Source of the DNA: Brooklawnia propionicigenes
GTDB lineage: Bacteria; Actinomycetota; Actinomycetes; Propionibacteriales; Propionibacteriaceae
Assembly: GCF_030297015.1 (NCBI RefSeq)
Contig: NZ_AP028056.1
Location: 1,994,939-2,058,938, forward strand
Direction: 5' to 3'
DNA: 64,000 bases
Shown here: piece by piece, positions 40,997-49,512 of the stretch
Layout of the letters: each line of letters starts with the position of its first letter
How positions within the stretch are numbered: the stretch's first letter is position 1
Made by a program: the position numbers and the translations under genes
Notes under the pieces: generated by a model
The model's database searches: none
Told to the model about the DNA's origin: nothing
Seen by the model: only the letters and a program-made list of their open reading frames with translations

Positions 40997-41260
40997 TCAG
41001 TACCTCTCCGCATTGCGCATGCCGGCCAGTTCGGACGCCAGGTCCGGTCCCGGGGCCGGGTCCGGCAGATCGCTGATGTCCGACCTAGGTGGCCGAGCCT
41101 GTCCGCTGTCGAGCATGCCCTGTAGTGGGGACGACGGAATCGGTGTGATCAGGGCGACCGGTCGTCCGCGGTCGGTGATGGTGATGGTCTGGCCGGCTGC
41201 CGCGTCAGCGACGACAGCGGAGGCGTTCTGCTTCAGTGCACGAATCCCAACCTCGCTCAT
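40997..41260 (-). CDS. Phd/YefM-type antitoxin of the PIN-toxin pair
   Basis: 87 aa from the ATG at 41260. TACAAT (41273-41268, minus strand) ends 7 nt before it, so the mRNA is probably leaderless; an ATG at 41269 lies within the -10 box and is not used. The N-terminal Phd fold reads V-G-I-R-A-L-K-Q-N-A-S-A-V-V, and I-T-D-R-G-R-P-V-A-L-I is diagnostic. The Pro/Asp-rich C-terminus would neutralise the toxin. Confidence 0.9.
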   Translation of the reverse strand: MSEVGIRALKQNASAVVADAAAGQTITITDRGRPVALITPIPSSPLQGMLDSGQARPPRSDISDLPDPAPGPDLASELAGMRNAERY

Positions 41261-41423
41261 GTGCGTCATTGTAGCTCATTGGGCTGGTTCGGGTGGGCGC
41301 GGCGATGCCCGCCAACATCACCGCCTTGGCGTTGGATGATGCCGGTGCCCAGGTGGCCGACCAGACCGGTATCTCGGGTACGTGAGTGGCGGGTGCTGCG
41401 CGCTGGCGTTTTGCGGCGTCCGG

Positions 41424-43640
41424 TCAGTTGCGCGCGCTGGTGGCCGCCCGGGTGCTCGTCCCCAGATAGCGCGCAGTGCTGCTCGCCGGACGCAGATCGA
41501 TGCGGCGCAGCAGCTGCGCGTTCAGGGCGACCACAACGGTGGATGCCGACATCAGGATGGCTCCGACGCTCATCGGCAGCACGAATCCGATCGGCGCCAG
41601 CACGCCGGCGGCCAGCGGCACGGCGATGAGGTTGTAGCCGGCCGCCCACCACAGGTTCTGCTGCATCTTGCGGTAGCTGGCACGCGACAGCTCGATCACC
41701 GACAGCACCGACCGCGGATCCGAGCTGGCCAGCACGACCCCGGCCGTGCCGATCGCGACATCGGTGCCGGCGCCGATCGCGATGCCGACATCGGCCTGAG
41801 CCAGCGCGGGTGCGTCGTTGACGCCGTCTCCGACCATCGCGACCCTGTATCCGACGGCCTGCAGTCCCGAGATCTTGGAGGCCTTCTCCTCCGGGCGGAC
41901 GCCCGCGAAGACCTGATCGATGCCCAGTTCGTCGGCGACGGTCTCGGCCACCGACTGGGCGTCACCGGTGATCATCACCACCTGCACACCGGCGGCATGC
42001 AGCGCGTCGACGGCGTCGCGCGATTCGGGCCGGATCTCGTCGGCCAGCCGCAGCGCACCGATCACCTGGCCGTCGACGACGACGTGCACCACGGTGGAGC
42101 CCGCGGCGTCCCAATCGGCGGTGCCGGTCAGCGGATCGAGGCCGTGCTGCTCAAGCAGGTGCGGTCCGCCGACCTCGACGGTGCGGCCGTCAACGGTCGC
42201 CTTCACCCCGACCGCAGGCGAGGACGAGAAGTCGCTTGCCGCAGGCAGATCGGGCTGGTGGTCGTGGGCGGCTGCGACGATCGCCTTCGCGAGCGGATGC
42301 TCGCTGGCCGATTCGGCCGCGGCAGCCAGGGTCAGGACGTCGTCCTTGGTCTGGCCTGCGGCGATCTCGACGGCGGTAAGGGCTGGTTCGCCCTTGGTCA
42401 GCGTCCCCGTCTTGTCGAAGACGACGACGTCGATGTTGCGCATCGACTCCAGCGCCAGCCGGTCGGTGATCAGGACGCCGCCGCGGGCGGCGCGTTCGGT
42501 GGCGATCGAGACGACCAGCGGAATCGCCAGGCCCAGGGCGTGCGGGCAGGCGATGACCAGCACGGTGATCGCGCGGATCACCGCCTGATCGGGAGCGTCC
42601 AGCAGCAGCCAGACCGTCGCGGTGATCGCGGCGGCGCCGAGTGCGTACCAGAACAGCAGTGCGGCGGCCCGGTCGGCGATCCGCTGCGCCCTGGACGAGG
42701 ACGACTGCGCGTCGGCGACCAGCTTCTGGATGCCGGCCAGCGCGGTGTCGTTGCCGGTGGCGGTGACCCGGATGCGCAGGCCCGAATCGGTGGCGATGGT
42801 GCCGGCCACGACATGGTCGCCGACGCCGCGGGCGACAGCGCGCGATTCGCCGGTGATCATGGACTCGTCCATGCTGGCCGAGCCGTCGACGATAGTGCCG
42901 TCGGCCGGGACCGATCCTCCTGGGCGGACGATGACGATGTCGTCCACCTGGAGATCACTAGGGGAGACGGAGACGGGTTTGTCGTCCACGAGCTTCTCGG
43001 CCTGATCGGGCAGCAGGGCTGCCAACGAGTCGAGAGCTGAGGAGGTCTGGGCCAGTGAGCGCATCTCGATCCAGTGGCCGAGCAACATGATGACCACCAG
43101 CAGGGCAAGCTCCCACCAGAAGCTGAGTTCGGCGTCGAGCAGGGTGAGGGTGGCGCCCCAGGAGGCGAGGAATGCGACGCTGATTGCCAGGCCGATCAGC
43201 AGCATCATGCCGGGCTTGCGGGAGCGGATTTCTGAGACGGCGCCGCTCAGGAACGGACGGCCGCCCCACACGTAGATGATGGTGCCGAGGATGGGGGAGA
43301 TCCAGGCGACCCAGCCGGCGGCGGGCAGGTGGTAGCCGAGCAGATGCGCGAACATCTCGTCGAAGGCGACCGTGGGGATTGCCAGGGCCAGCATGATCCA
43401 GAACAGTCTGCGGAACTGCGCGACGTGGTGGGCATGGCCGCCGTGCATGTCATGGCCGCTCATCCCTGGCATGCCGGCCATGTCGTGGTCATGCATGTCG
43501 TGATCGGCCATGTCGTGGCCGTGCATCTCGTGGTTGTGATCGCTGTGGGGCTGGTGGTCGTGCGCGCCCGTCATGCCGGCCATCTGCATCCCGGCCATGT
43601 CGTGGTTGTGCGTCTCTTGCCGCGATTCGTGACTCGCCAT
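41424..43640 (-). CDS. Copper-type P1B ATPase with His/Met-rich N-terminus (CopB group)
   Basis: 738 aa. The first ~75 residues are extremely rich in His and Met (H-N-H-D-M-A-G-M, H-D-H-Q-P-H-S-D-H-N-H), a metal-collecting tail in place of a CxxC domain. Then come six to eight membrane spans with the C-P-H metal motif (A-C-P-H-A-L-G-L-A), which marks the CopB group, the phosphorylation site D-K-T-G-T-L-T, and M-V-G-D-G-V-N-D-A-P. It exports copper. Divergent promoter region with the hydrolase gene is only ~20 bp. Confidence 0.93.
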   Translation of the reverse strand: MASHESRQETHNHDMAGMQMAGMTGAHDHQPHSDHNHEMHGHDMADHDMHDHDMAGMPGMSGHDMHGGHAHHVAQFRRLFWIMLALAIPTVAFDEMFAHLLGYHLPAAGWVAWISPILGTIIYVWGGRPFLSGAVSEIRSRKPGMMLLIGLAISVAFLASWGATLTLLDAELSFWWELALLVVIMLLGHWIEMRSLAQTSSALDSLAALLPDQAEKLVDDKPVSVSPSDLQVDDIVIVRPGGSVPADGTIVDGSASMDESMITGESRAVARGVGDHVVAGTIATDSGLRIRVTATGNDTALAGIQKLVADAQSSSSRAQRIADRAAALLFWYALGAAAITATVWLLLDAPDQAVIRAITVLVIACPHALGLAIPLVVSIATERAARGGVLITDRLALESMRNIDVVVFDKTGTLTKGEPALTAVEIAAGQTKDDVLTLAAAAESASEHPLAKAIVAAAHDHQPDLPAASDFSSSPAVGVKATVDGRTVEVGGPHLLEQHGLDPLTGTADWDAAGSTVVHVVVDGQVIGALRLADEIRPESRDAVDALHAAGVQVVMITGDAQSVAETVADELGIDQVFAGVRPEEKASKISGLQAVGYRVAMVGDGVNDAPALAQADVGIAIGAGTDVAIGTAGVVLASSDPRSVLSVIELSRASYRKMQQNLWWAAGYNLIAVPLAAGVLAPIGFVLPMSVGAILMSASTVVVALNAQLLRRIDLRPASSTARYLGTSTRAATSARN

Positions 43641-43659
43641 GCTGCCACGCTATGTCGTG

Positions 43660-44721
43660 ATGGCCGACAATAAAGAGGTGACTGAACTGCTCGAGGCTCG
43701 AAGTTCCGCTGTGGTCGAGACAAACCCGCCGCGTGGTGGTGGCGAATCTGCTCCGCGCGGCGACGATGCTCGAAGTTCGGCGGCGGAATCTGGCGAGCGC
43801 CTGCGGATCGCGCTGGCACAGCTGAGTGCGGGTCTCGATCCGGCCGAGAACTTGACCGCCATTGCTGAACAGATCGCTGCAGCTGGCGAGGCCGGGGCCG
43901 CACTGGTCGTCTTCCCGGAGGCCGCGATGGCCTGCTTCGCCGCCACGCTGGCGGAGGTGGCTCAGCCCTTGGATGGTCCGTTCGCCTCGGGGGTGCGGGC
44001 CGCCGCGGCGGCCGCCGGCGTCATCGCGGTTGTGGGCATGTTCACCCCGGCGTCAGGTTCTGAGACAGCCGACGTATCACTGGATCGCTCTGCCGAGATG
44101 GTCGCCCCGGCCTCGGGGACTGGTGTCCTCGGCGCGCCGGAGGATGAGCTTGGCGAGGCCGTCGCCCCGGCCCCAGATTCCCGCGTGCACAACACCTTGC
44201 TGATCACCGGACCGGGCATCGAAACCCACTATGACAAGGTGCATCTCTACGATGCGTACGGCTCGCAGGAGTCCGCCACCGTCGCCCCGGGGAAGTCACT
44301 GGTGACCATTGATGTCCTCGGCACGCGCATCGGATTCGCCACCTGCTACGACCTACGGTTCCCTGATCAGTTCACCGAACTGGGGCGCCGCGGCGCGCAG
44401 CTCGTGGTTGTGCCTGCCTCGTGGGCGGACGGCCCGGGCAAGTTCGAGCAGTGGGATGTGCTCACCCGCGCCCGCGCGATGGACTCCCAGGCATTCCTGG
44501 CCGCCTGCGATCAGGCCTGGACACCGCCCCAGGGGGCGATCGCTCTGGGCATCGGACACAGTCGGGTGGCCAATCCCTATGGCAAGCTCGTCGGAGCACT
44601 CGATGGCGACGCCGGAATGCTGATCGTCGACATCGACCTCACTACGGTAGACGAAGCCCGCCGACAGCTCCCGATTCTCTCCAGCGGCTCCCTGACCAGC
44701 GCCCATGGTGACTCCGACTGA
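43660..44721 (+). CDS. Carbon-nitrogen hydrolase (nitrilase superfamily)
   Basis: 353 aa from the ATG at 43660; start codons at 43639 and 43657 are alternatives. Catalytic triad: Glu in V-V-F-P-E-A-A-M, Lys in H-Y-D-K-V-H-L-Y, Cys in F-A-T-C-Y-D-L-R-F-P. Two features depart from the usual ~265-aa family: an N-terminal polar extension of about 45 residues and an inserted Ala/Pro/Asp/Glu-rich stretch of about 40 residues (near 140-180) before the catalytic lysine. Deaminated-glutathione amidase-type activity is possible but not specific. Confidence 0.87.
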   Translation: MADNKEVTELLEARSSAVVETNPPRGGGESAPRGDDARSSAAESGERLRIALAQLSAGLDPAENLTAIAEQIAAAGEAGAALVVFPEAAMACFAATLAEVAQPLDGPFASGVRAAAAAAGVIAVVGMFTPASGSETADVSLDRSAEMVAPASGTGVLGAPEDELGEAVAPAPDSRVHNTLLITGPGIETHYDKVHLYDAYGSQESATVAPGKSLVTIDVLGTRIGFATCYDLRFPDQFTELGRRGAQLVVVPASWADGPGKFEQWDVLTRARAMDSQAFLAACDQAWTPPQGAIALGIGHSRVANPYGKLVGALDGDAGMLIVDIDLTTVDEARRQLPILSSGSLTSAHGDSD

Positions 44722-44767
44722 CGGGCTGATGTACGCCCCGCCCGCCAGTCGGCTCCCACGGCCAGCG

Positions 44768-44810
44768 TGGGTCTGGTTATCCGCGACGTGTGCGGACAAC
44801 CCGACCCAAG
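44768..44810. repeat. Dispersed hairpin repeat, copy 2 of 5
   Basis: Arms at 44768-44784 and 44792-44809 follow the shared stem with a few G-T and mismatch positions; it lies 46 bp after the hydrolase stop. Confidence 0.7.
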
Positions 44811-44955
44811 TTTGGGGCCCAGCCAGCTGGCGGGGCTGAAACAGCCTCGAACGCCGGGATCAGGGGCCAGCCATAGCGACGGCAGACCGAGCAACGCACC
44901 CGAGAACGCCAATGAAGCCTCCGAAGTCCTCCGCAATCTTCTTAACGTCGTCGAG

Positions 44956-44964
44956 TTATCCACA
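44956..44964 (+). promoter_or_regulatory. DnaA-box-like nonamer before the AbiEi/DUF559 gene
   Basis: TTATCCACA matches the DnaA consensus exactly, 50 bp before the start codon. A single site cannot be an origin. The rest of the 293-bp gap between genes (44722-45014) contains only the hairpin repeat. Confidence 0.35.
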
Positions 44965-45014
44965 GAAACAGCAAGGGGGATTGCGAATCCTGCTGCATCG
45001 GCGAGACTCGTCGC

Positions 45015-45938
45015 ATGGCAACCCACCCGGCAATCCCCGACCGGCTGATGGAGCTGGCGCGCGCCCAGGCCGGTGTACTCCTCTGGGATCAGATCAGGCA
45101 CTGTGGCCTGTCCGAGAGGACCGTCCACCGGCTCGTCCACGATGGATTCTGGACCCGCCTCGCTCGCGGGGTCTACCTGACGCACTGCCTCGCGCCCGAC
45201 TGGTTGTCGCTGGCATGGGCCGGATACTTCGTCGCCGGTGACGAAGCCGCAATCGGAGGGCAGGCGGCGCTGAAGCTGGCCCACATCATCGACGACGCCG
45301 ACCTGCCCATACCTATCGTCCTTCCGCACACGAGCCCGCATCGGGTAAGCACGAGTTGGTGGTCGTTCACTCGCACGCGAGTGCCGTTCCGCACGATGGG
45401 CGACCTCCCGCGGTTGAGAACCGAAAGAGCGATCATCGACCTGTGTGCCGCTGATCCTGATCGATCCGCCCACTGGGTGACCCTGGCCGCGGGAAGCCGC
45501 AAGGCCAGCGTGCAACGGATGCGCGAAGAACTGGATGCGATGCCTCAGTGCGCCGCGCGCAGGCAACTGACCGAGCTGCTGGCCGATGCCGGCACGGGCA
45601 TTCACAGCCCGCTCGAACTGGTCTACCTGCGCGACGTCGAGCGGGCCCACGGCATGGCCCCGGGCCGCAGGCAGGTGCGCAGTGGCAGCTACATCCGCGA
45701 CGTCTACTACGACGAAGGCCTGATCGTCGAGCTCGACGGAAGGACCGGCCACGAGGGAGTCGGCGCGTTCCGTGATATGGATCGGGACAACTACCACACC
45801 ATGCAGGGGAGACCGACGTTGCGTTACGGGTGGGAACAGTGCCACGGCACGCCTTGCCGGACGTTCCGCGAAGTGGCCGAGATGCGTCACTCATTGGGCT
45901 GGACCGGGGACATCAAGAGGTGCAGACGCTGCCGTTGA
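45015..45938 (+). CDS. AbiEi-type winged-helix protein with DUF559 nuclease-like domain
   Basis: 307 aa. Residues 10-80 form an AbiEi-type antitoxin HTH (G-V-L-L-W-D-Q-I-R-H-C-G-L-S-E-R-T-V, then W-T-R-L-A-R-G-V-Y). The C-terminal part carries a PD-(D/E)xK-like DUF559 signature, Y-I-R-D-V-Y-Y-D-E-G-L-I-V-E-L-D-G-R with H-E-G and R-D-M-D-R-D-N. Such single-gene proteins are common and multi-copy in actinobacteria; their role is unsettled. No AbiEii-type toxin follows. Confidence 0.82.
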   Translation: MATHPAIPDRLMELARAQAGVLLWDQIRHCGLSERTVHRLVHDGFWTRLARGVYLTHCLAPDWLSLAWAGYFVAGDEAAIGGQAALKLAHIIDDADLPIPIVLPHTSPHRVSTSWWSFTRTRVPFRTMGDLPRLRTERAIIDLCAADPDRSAHWVTLAAGSRKASVQRMREELDAMPQCAARRQLTELLADAGTGIHSPLELVYLRDVERAHGMAPGRRQVRSGSYIRDVYYDEGLIVELDGRTGHEGVGAFRDMDRDNYHTMQGRPTLRYGWEQCHGTPCRTFREVAEMRHSLGWTGDIKRCRRCR

Positions 45939-46101
45939 GCCGCCTCGACGCGGCATGGGCGCATCGGAACCTCCCGGTCTCGCCGGTCCGCCGCTACTCA
46001 GGTGCGGCGCGGCGGCGATGCCCAGCTCCCGGCCGCACGCAACCTGCCGGATGTGGTGGCGACTGGTCAGTAGGGATGGCGGAGCCATCCGCGCGTGCCC
46101 G

Positions 46102-47040
46102 TCAGTCGGCGATACCGTCCGCCTGCCCAGCCGCCGCATGCCGGATGTGTCGCGCGATCAGCGTGTAGACCTCCCGGCATCGAGCGTCGTCGTCCAGGTC
46201 GTAGCCGTGGTCGGCTCCGGCGATCGTCCGGAATTCCACCAGGGCGCCCGCCCCCGCGAGCCGGTCGGCGTACCTACCGGCCTCGGCGGCGAGGATGTCG
46301 AACTCGGCGGCGATCACGACCGCGGGCGCGATCCCGTCCAGATCCGCGATATCGCCCGCGGCGGCCGGCGACACCAGCCGGTCGGCTCGCTGAGCGGGAT
46401 CAGGAACGTAGCTGGAGTCGAAGACCTCGCCCATCCACGGCCGCAGCTTCGGCCTGCGGATCACCGACCGCTTCGACCGCGCCGGCACGGTGAGATCCAG
46501 CACCGGATAGTGCAGCACCTGCAGCGACAAGGCGGGGCCGCCACGTTCCAGCGCCATTCGCGCCACCGCCGCTGCCAACGCTCCACCTGCGCTTTGGCCA
46601 CCGATGGTGAGCCTGCTGCCGTCCCACCCGTGCTCCGCGCCATGCGCGGCGAGCCAGCTCGCGATCTCGTAGGCATGGTCCGGCGGATCCGGGAACCGAT
46701 GCTGCGGAGCGAGCACATACTCGGCGTTGACCACCACCGATCCCGATGTGGCCGCGAGCAGGCGGCAGGCGGGATCGTCCATCGAAGTCAGATCGAGCAC
46801 ATACCCGCCGCCGTGCAGGTTGAGATGCACCGCGGGTAGGGGGCCGTTCGTCTCGGGCCGATACACCGTGGCGGTCGTGAGACCGAACGATGTCGGGATC
46901 TGCAAGCTCTCCGTCCGCCCCGAATACTCCGGCAGGCGCATACGTGCACGCTCGGACGACCGGGCCGAGCCGAGCCGGACGCCCAGTTGCATGAGGCGGG
47001 CGACCCCGGCGGCCACCGGGCGAGCGGAGAAGATCGACAT
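46102..47040 (-). CDS. Alpha/beta hydrolase of the HSL (family IV) esterase type
   Basis: 312 aa from the ATG at 47040, chosen because TAGAGT (47053-47048, minus) lies 7 nt upstream, pointing to leaderless transcription; the open frame extends to 47214 without homology. Family IV features: oxyanion motif H-G-G-G-Y, nucleophile elbow G-Q-S-A-G-G, Asp in A-E-F-D-I-L, and His in G-A-D-H-G-Y. Likely a carboxylesterase for short acyl esters. Confidence 0.9.
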   Translation of the reverse strand: MSIFSARPVAAGVARLMQLGVRLGSARSSERARMRLPEYSGRTESLQIPTSFGLTTATVYRPETNGPLPAVHLNLHGGGYVLDLTSMDDPACRLLAATSGSVVVNAEYVLAPQHRFPDPPDHAYEIASWLAAHGAEHGWDGSRLTIGGQSAGGALAAAVARMALERGGPALSLQVLHYPVLDLTVPARSKRSVIRRPKLRPWMGEVFDSSYVPDPAQRADRLVSPAAAGDIADLDGIAPAVVIAAEFDILAAEAGRYADRLAGAGALVEFRTIAGADHGYDLDDDARCREVYTLIARHIRHAAAGQADGIAD

Positions 47041-47222
47041 GAAGCCGACTCTAGCGAGCGCGCCCATTCGAGGCTGTGCGGTCACGGGCGTGCGGCCCAC
47101 AGCTAGCTCAGCCAGAGGCAAGCGGCTCGGCCGTGTTACGAAAGTCGTTCGAACCATTCGTGGACGATTGCGATGTGGACGGTGGCGCACGCAACAACCG
47201 AGTTCGTCCACCACCGACCAAA

Positions 47223-47271
47223 CGCTCGCCGTAAGGAAGTTTGACAGAAGCGAACTGCCTTACGGCGAGCG
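47223..47271. terminator. Long hairpin between the esterase and the SDR pseudogene
   Basis: Perfect 14-bp arms (CGCTCGCCGTAAGG at 47223-47236, complement 47258-47271), extended inward by four more pairs. It lies 38 bp after the SDR stop on the minus strand and would end that transcript; it has no long T tract. The remainder of the 268-bp gap is not coding. Confidence 0.55.
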
Positions 47272-47308
47272 AAGTCGGTTCGGCTCGTGAAATCCCAGAG
47301 GCGAAACC

Positions 47309-48115
47309 TCAGAAGGCCTTCCATCCGCCATCGGAGCTGACCACCGCGCCGTTCACGTTGCCCGCATCGGGCGACAGCAGCCAGGTGATCGTCGCGGCCA
47401 GCGCCTCTGGTGTGGCCACGCCGGGACTGGTGACGAACATCGCGGCTCCTATGCGTTCCTGAGCCCGCCGCGACAACATCTGCCCACCGATATTGGTGAT
47501 CACACCGCCCGGCGCGACCGCATTGCAGCGGATGCCGTCCGGCCCGTACATGATCGCCGTGTTCTTCGTCATCCCGATGACCGCGTGCTTCGAGGCCGTA
47601 TACGCCACGCCCGCGGCGCCACCACCGAGCCCGGCGGCCGACGTCAGGTTGACGATCGCGCCCTGCCGATTCTCCAGCATGTAGGGAATCGCCGCCCGCG
47701 ACATCCGCATGGTGCCCCAGACGTTCACCGCGAAGACGCGCTCCCAGACTTCGTCCGTAACCTCACTGATGGTCTGGAAATTGTCCATGATGCCGGCGTT
47801 GTTGACCAAACCATAGAGGCCGTTGTCGGAGCCGATGATCTCGACAATCTGGTCGACGTCCTCCTGAACGGAGATATCGCCGACCACGGGCACCAGGTCC
47901 AGCTGCGGATTATCGGCGACCAAGACCGCCAGGCGATCTGAGGAGATGTCCGAGGCGATGACCCGCCCGCCTTCTCATGCGATTCGCAGCGTGGTGGCTC
48001 GTCCGATGCCGGAGGCCGCGCCGGTCACGATGACCGTCTTATCGCTGAAGCGCCCCGCAATGATCTGTTCCGTGAAGGGAATGATCTTCATCTGCGGTGT
48101 TGATTGTTCGCTCAT
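47309..48115 (-). pseudogene. Short-chain dehydrogenase/reductase gene with an in-frame stop
   Basis: From the ATG at 48115 (AAGGAG upstream) the frame reads K-T-V-I-V-T-G-A-A-S-G-I-G-R-A, then meets TGA at 47977-47975 (codon 47), and resumes at once as E-G-G-R-V-I-A-S-D-I to the end at 47309. The rest is complete: N-N-A-G-I-M, catalytic Y-T-A-S-K, and G-G-W. In relatives the residue at the stop is Arg or Lys before E-G-G; a single CGA to TGA change explains it. Either a nonsense mutation or a sequencing error; a downstream-initiated 200-aa product would lack the cofactor motif. Confidence 0.82.
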
Positions 48116-48223
48116 ATTTTGCTCCTTGAAAAAGCTTGAGGCCTGAGCGAGGCCGTCTGGTCAAGCTTCCCGCTTTCTCCATCGAGCAGCGGTGCTATGG
48201 CTTGAACGCTAGCACCGTAACCG

Positions 48224-48937
48224 CTAGTCGGCAGCAGAATGGCCGGTCCCGTTCGGGGCCTGCTCGGTGACCTCCAGACTGCAGGCACCGGGGTCGCTGA
48301 ATGGATGCAATTGTGCTTGTCCGGTGAACTCCCACGCCTCCAGAGCCCCATCGACCAGCCACTGATGGACGCCGCAGATGCCCTTCTGGTTCGCGTGTGC
48401 CTGGTCGACGAATGGGCAGGTGCGCAGCCTGATCGTCCGGCCGTCGAGGTCGACGGCGGGATTGAAATTGGCTGTCGACATCAGTGCGGTCAGCCGCGCC
48501 GCGGTGTTCTCGCCCGCCTTCGCATCATTGGCTATCGGCACCGAGCGCGCCCACAGCTGTCCGACCGCGCGGACGGTCGCCTGGTCTCCCTGGGTCGCCA
48601 GGTACTCGGTGAATGCCCTGGTCAGGCTCTGATTGTCGGCGTCGGCCTCGTCCTCCAGAAGGGTGCGCCCGGAGGCGCTGATCCAGTAGCGCAGGGCCGG
48701 ACGACCGCGTCCGATCGGCTGATCGGCCCCGCTGGACGCCAAACCGTCGGCGACCAGACCGTCGAGGTGGGCTCGCGCTCGGTTGGGGTGGCCGCCGAGC
48801 CGCTCCGCGGCCTGCGCGACAACGATGCCCTCGCGGCCCCTTTCGTTGAGCAGTGCCAGCACCTTCATGCGCACGGGACTGATGTGCCGGCCACTCGGGG
48901 CCGGCAGTGAGGGACCAAGTTCCTGCTTGCCAACCAT
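48224..48937 (-). CDS. ArsR-type regulator with cysteine-containing C-terminal domain (SufR-like)
   Basis: 237 aa. N-terminal winged helix: R-M-K-V-L-A-L-L-N-E-R-G, A-E-R-L-G-G-H-P-N-R-A-R-A-H-L-D-G-L. The C-terminal domain has Cys174 (T-C-P-F), Cys188 with His191 (I-C-G-V-H-Q), and Cys219 (A-C-S-L-E-V). This spacing echoes SufR, which binds an Fe-S cluster through such cysteines. No suf genes are adjacent; instead a DUF2249 gene is divergent, so a role in sensing NO, oxygen or iron is plausible. TAGTGT 6 nt before the ATG suggests a leaderless transcript. Confidence 0.8.
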   Translation of the reverse strand: MVGKQELGPSLPAPSGRHISPVRMKVLALLNERGREGIVVAQAAERLGGHPNRARAHLDGLVADGLASSGADQPIGRGRPALRYWISASGRTLLEDEADADNQSLTRAFTEYLATQGDQATVRAVGQLWARSVPIANDAKAGENTAARLTALMSTANFNPAVDLDGRTIRLRTCPFVDQAHANQKGICGVHQWLVDGALEAWEFTGQAQLHPFSDPGACSLEVTEQAPNGTGHSAAD

Positions 48938-49008
48938 GAACCAACACTACTAGATTAAATACACAACGAACCTGTAAATAATTTGCCTGCCGATTGAACA
49001 GGAGCATC

Positions 49009-49314
49009 ATGACCCAGCAGATCTCGCTGACCGAGACCACCAGCCAGCATCAGTGCAGTTGCGGCTGCTCATCTGCCTCTGACTACGAGCTTGACGCCCG
49101 GACGATCCCGCACGCCATCCGTCATGGCGCGGTTTTGGGGGCGCTGGCGAGCCTTGATGTGGGCTCTGCGATCCAGCTGATCGCCCCGCATGACCCCAAG
49201 CACCTGCTCTCCCAGATTTCTGACCTGTTTGGTGAGGCTGTGGAGACCAGCTACGTCGATCGTGGTGGCGATGGCGTCGGGGTGCGCCTGTTGAAGGTTC
49301 GCGCCTCCGAATAG
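49009..49314 (+). CDS. DUF2249 domain protein with N-terminal cysteine cluster
   Basis: 101 aa; GGAG lies 4 nt before the ATG at 49009. The DUF2249 fold is seen in L-D-A-R-T-I-P-H-A-I-R-H and L-I-A-P-H-D-P-K-H-L-L. An added Cys-rich N-terminus (H-Q-C-S-C-G-C-S) may bind metal or a cluster. DUF2249 proteins often accompany nitrogen-oxide or hemerythrin-type genes. It is divergent from the SufR-like regulator and thus probably controlled by it. Confidence 0.82.
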   Translation: MTQQISLTETTSQHQCSCGCSSASDYELDARTIPHAIRHGAVLGALASLDVGSAIQLIAPHDPKHLLSQISDLFGEAVETSYVDRGGDGVGVRLLKVRASE

Positions 49315-49322
49315 TGGGCCGG

Positions 49323-49466
49323 TTTTCCGTACCCGGGCACACACGCTCGGCCTTGCCGAACAGGCACGGATATTTTCCCTACTCGGCGCGGACACGCCCA
49401 GCCGTGCCTGACCGGCACACTAGACCGGCCCCGGAGCTTTCCGTGCCCCGGGCGCGCACGCTGGGC
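49323..49466. repeat. Three degenerate direct repeats between DUF2249 and DUF488 genes
   Basis: Related units start at about 49323, 49373 and 49437, each of the form TTTTCCGTACCCGGGCACAC followed by a CACGCTCGGCC-like tail. Spacing 50 and 64 bp. No coding potential. Confidence 0.45.
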
Positions 49467-49512
49467 CAGCTGACCGATGATTGACTGAGGGTCGAGCACG
49501 AAGGGGTTCGCG

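Noticed and set aside
41274-41423. Short plus-strand frame (M-P-A-N-I-T-A-L-A-L-D-D-A-G) between the antitoxin and CopB genes
   Set aside because: About 26 codons, no ribosome site, no recognisable family; could be a remnant but cannot be supported.
44956-44964. Replication origin
   Set aside because: Only one perfect DnaA nonamer; no box cluster, AT-rich unwinding region or dnaA/dnaN genes nearby.
47309-48115. Selenocysteine reading of the in-frame TGA
   Set aside because: Relatives have an Arg/Lys-type residue there, the codon is not at an active site, and no SECIS-like stem follows.
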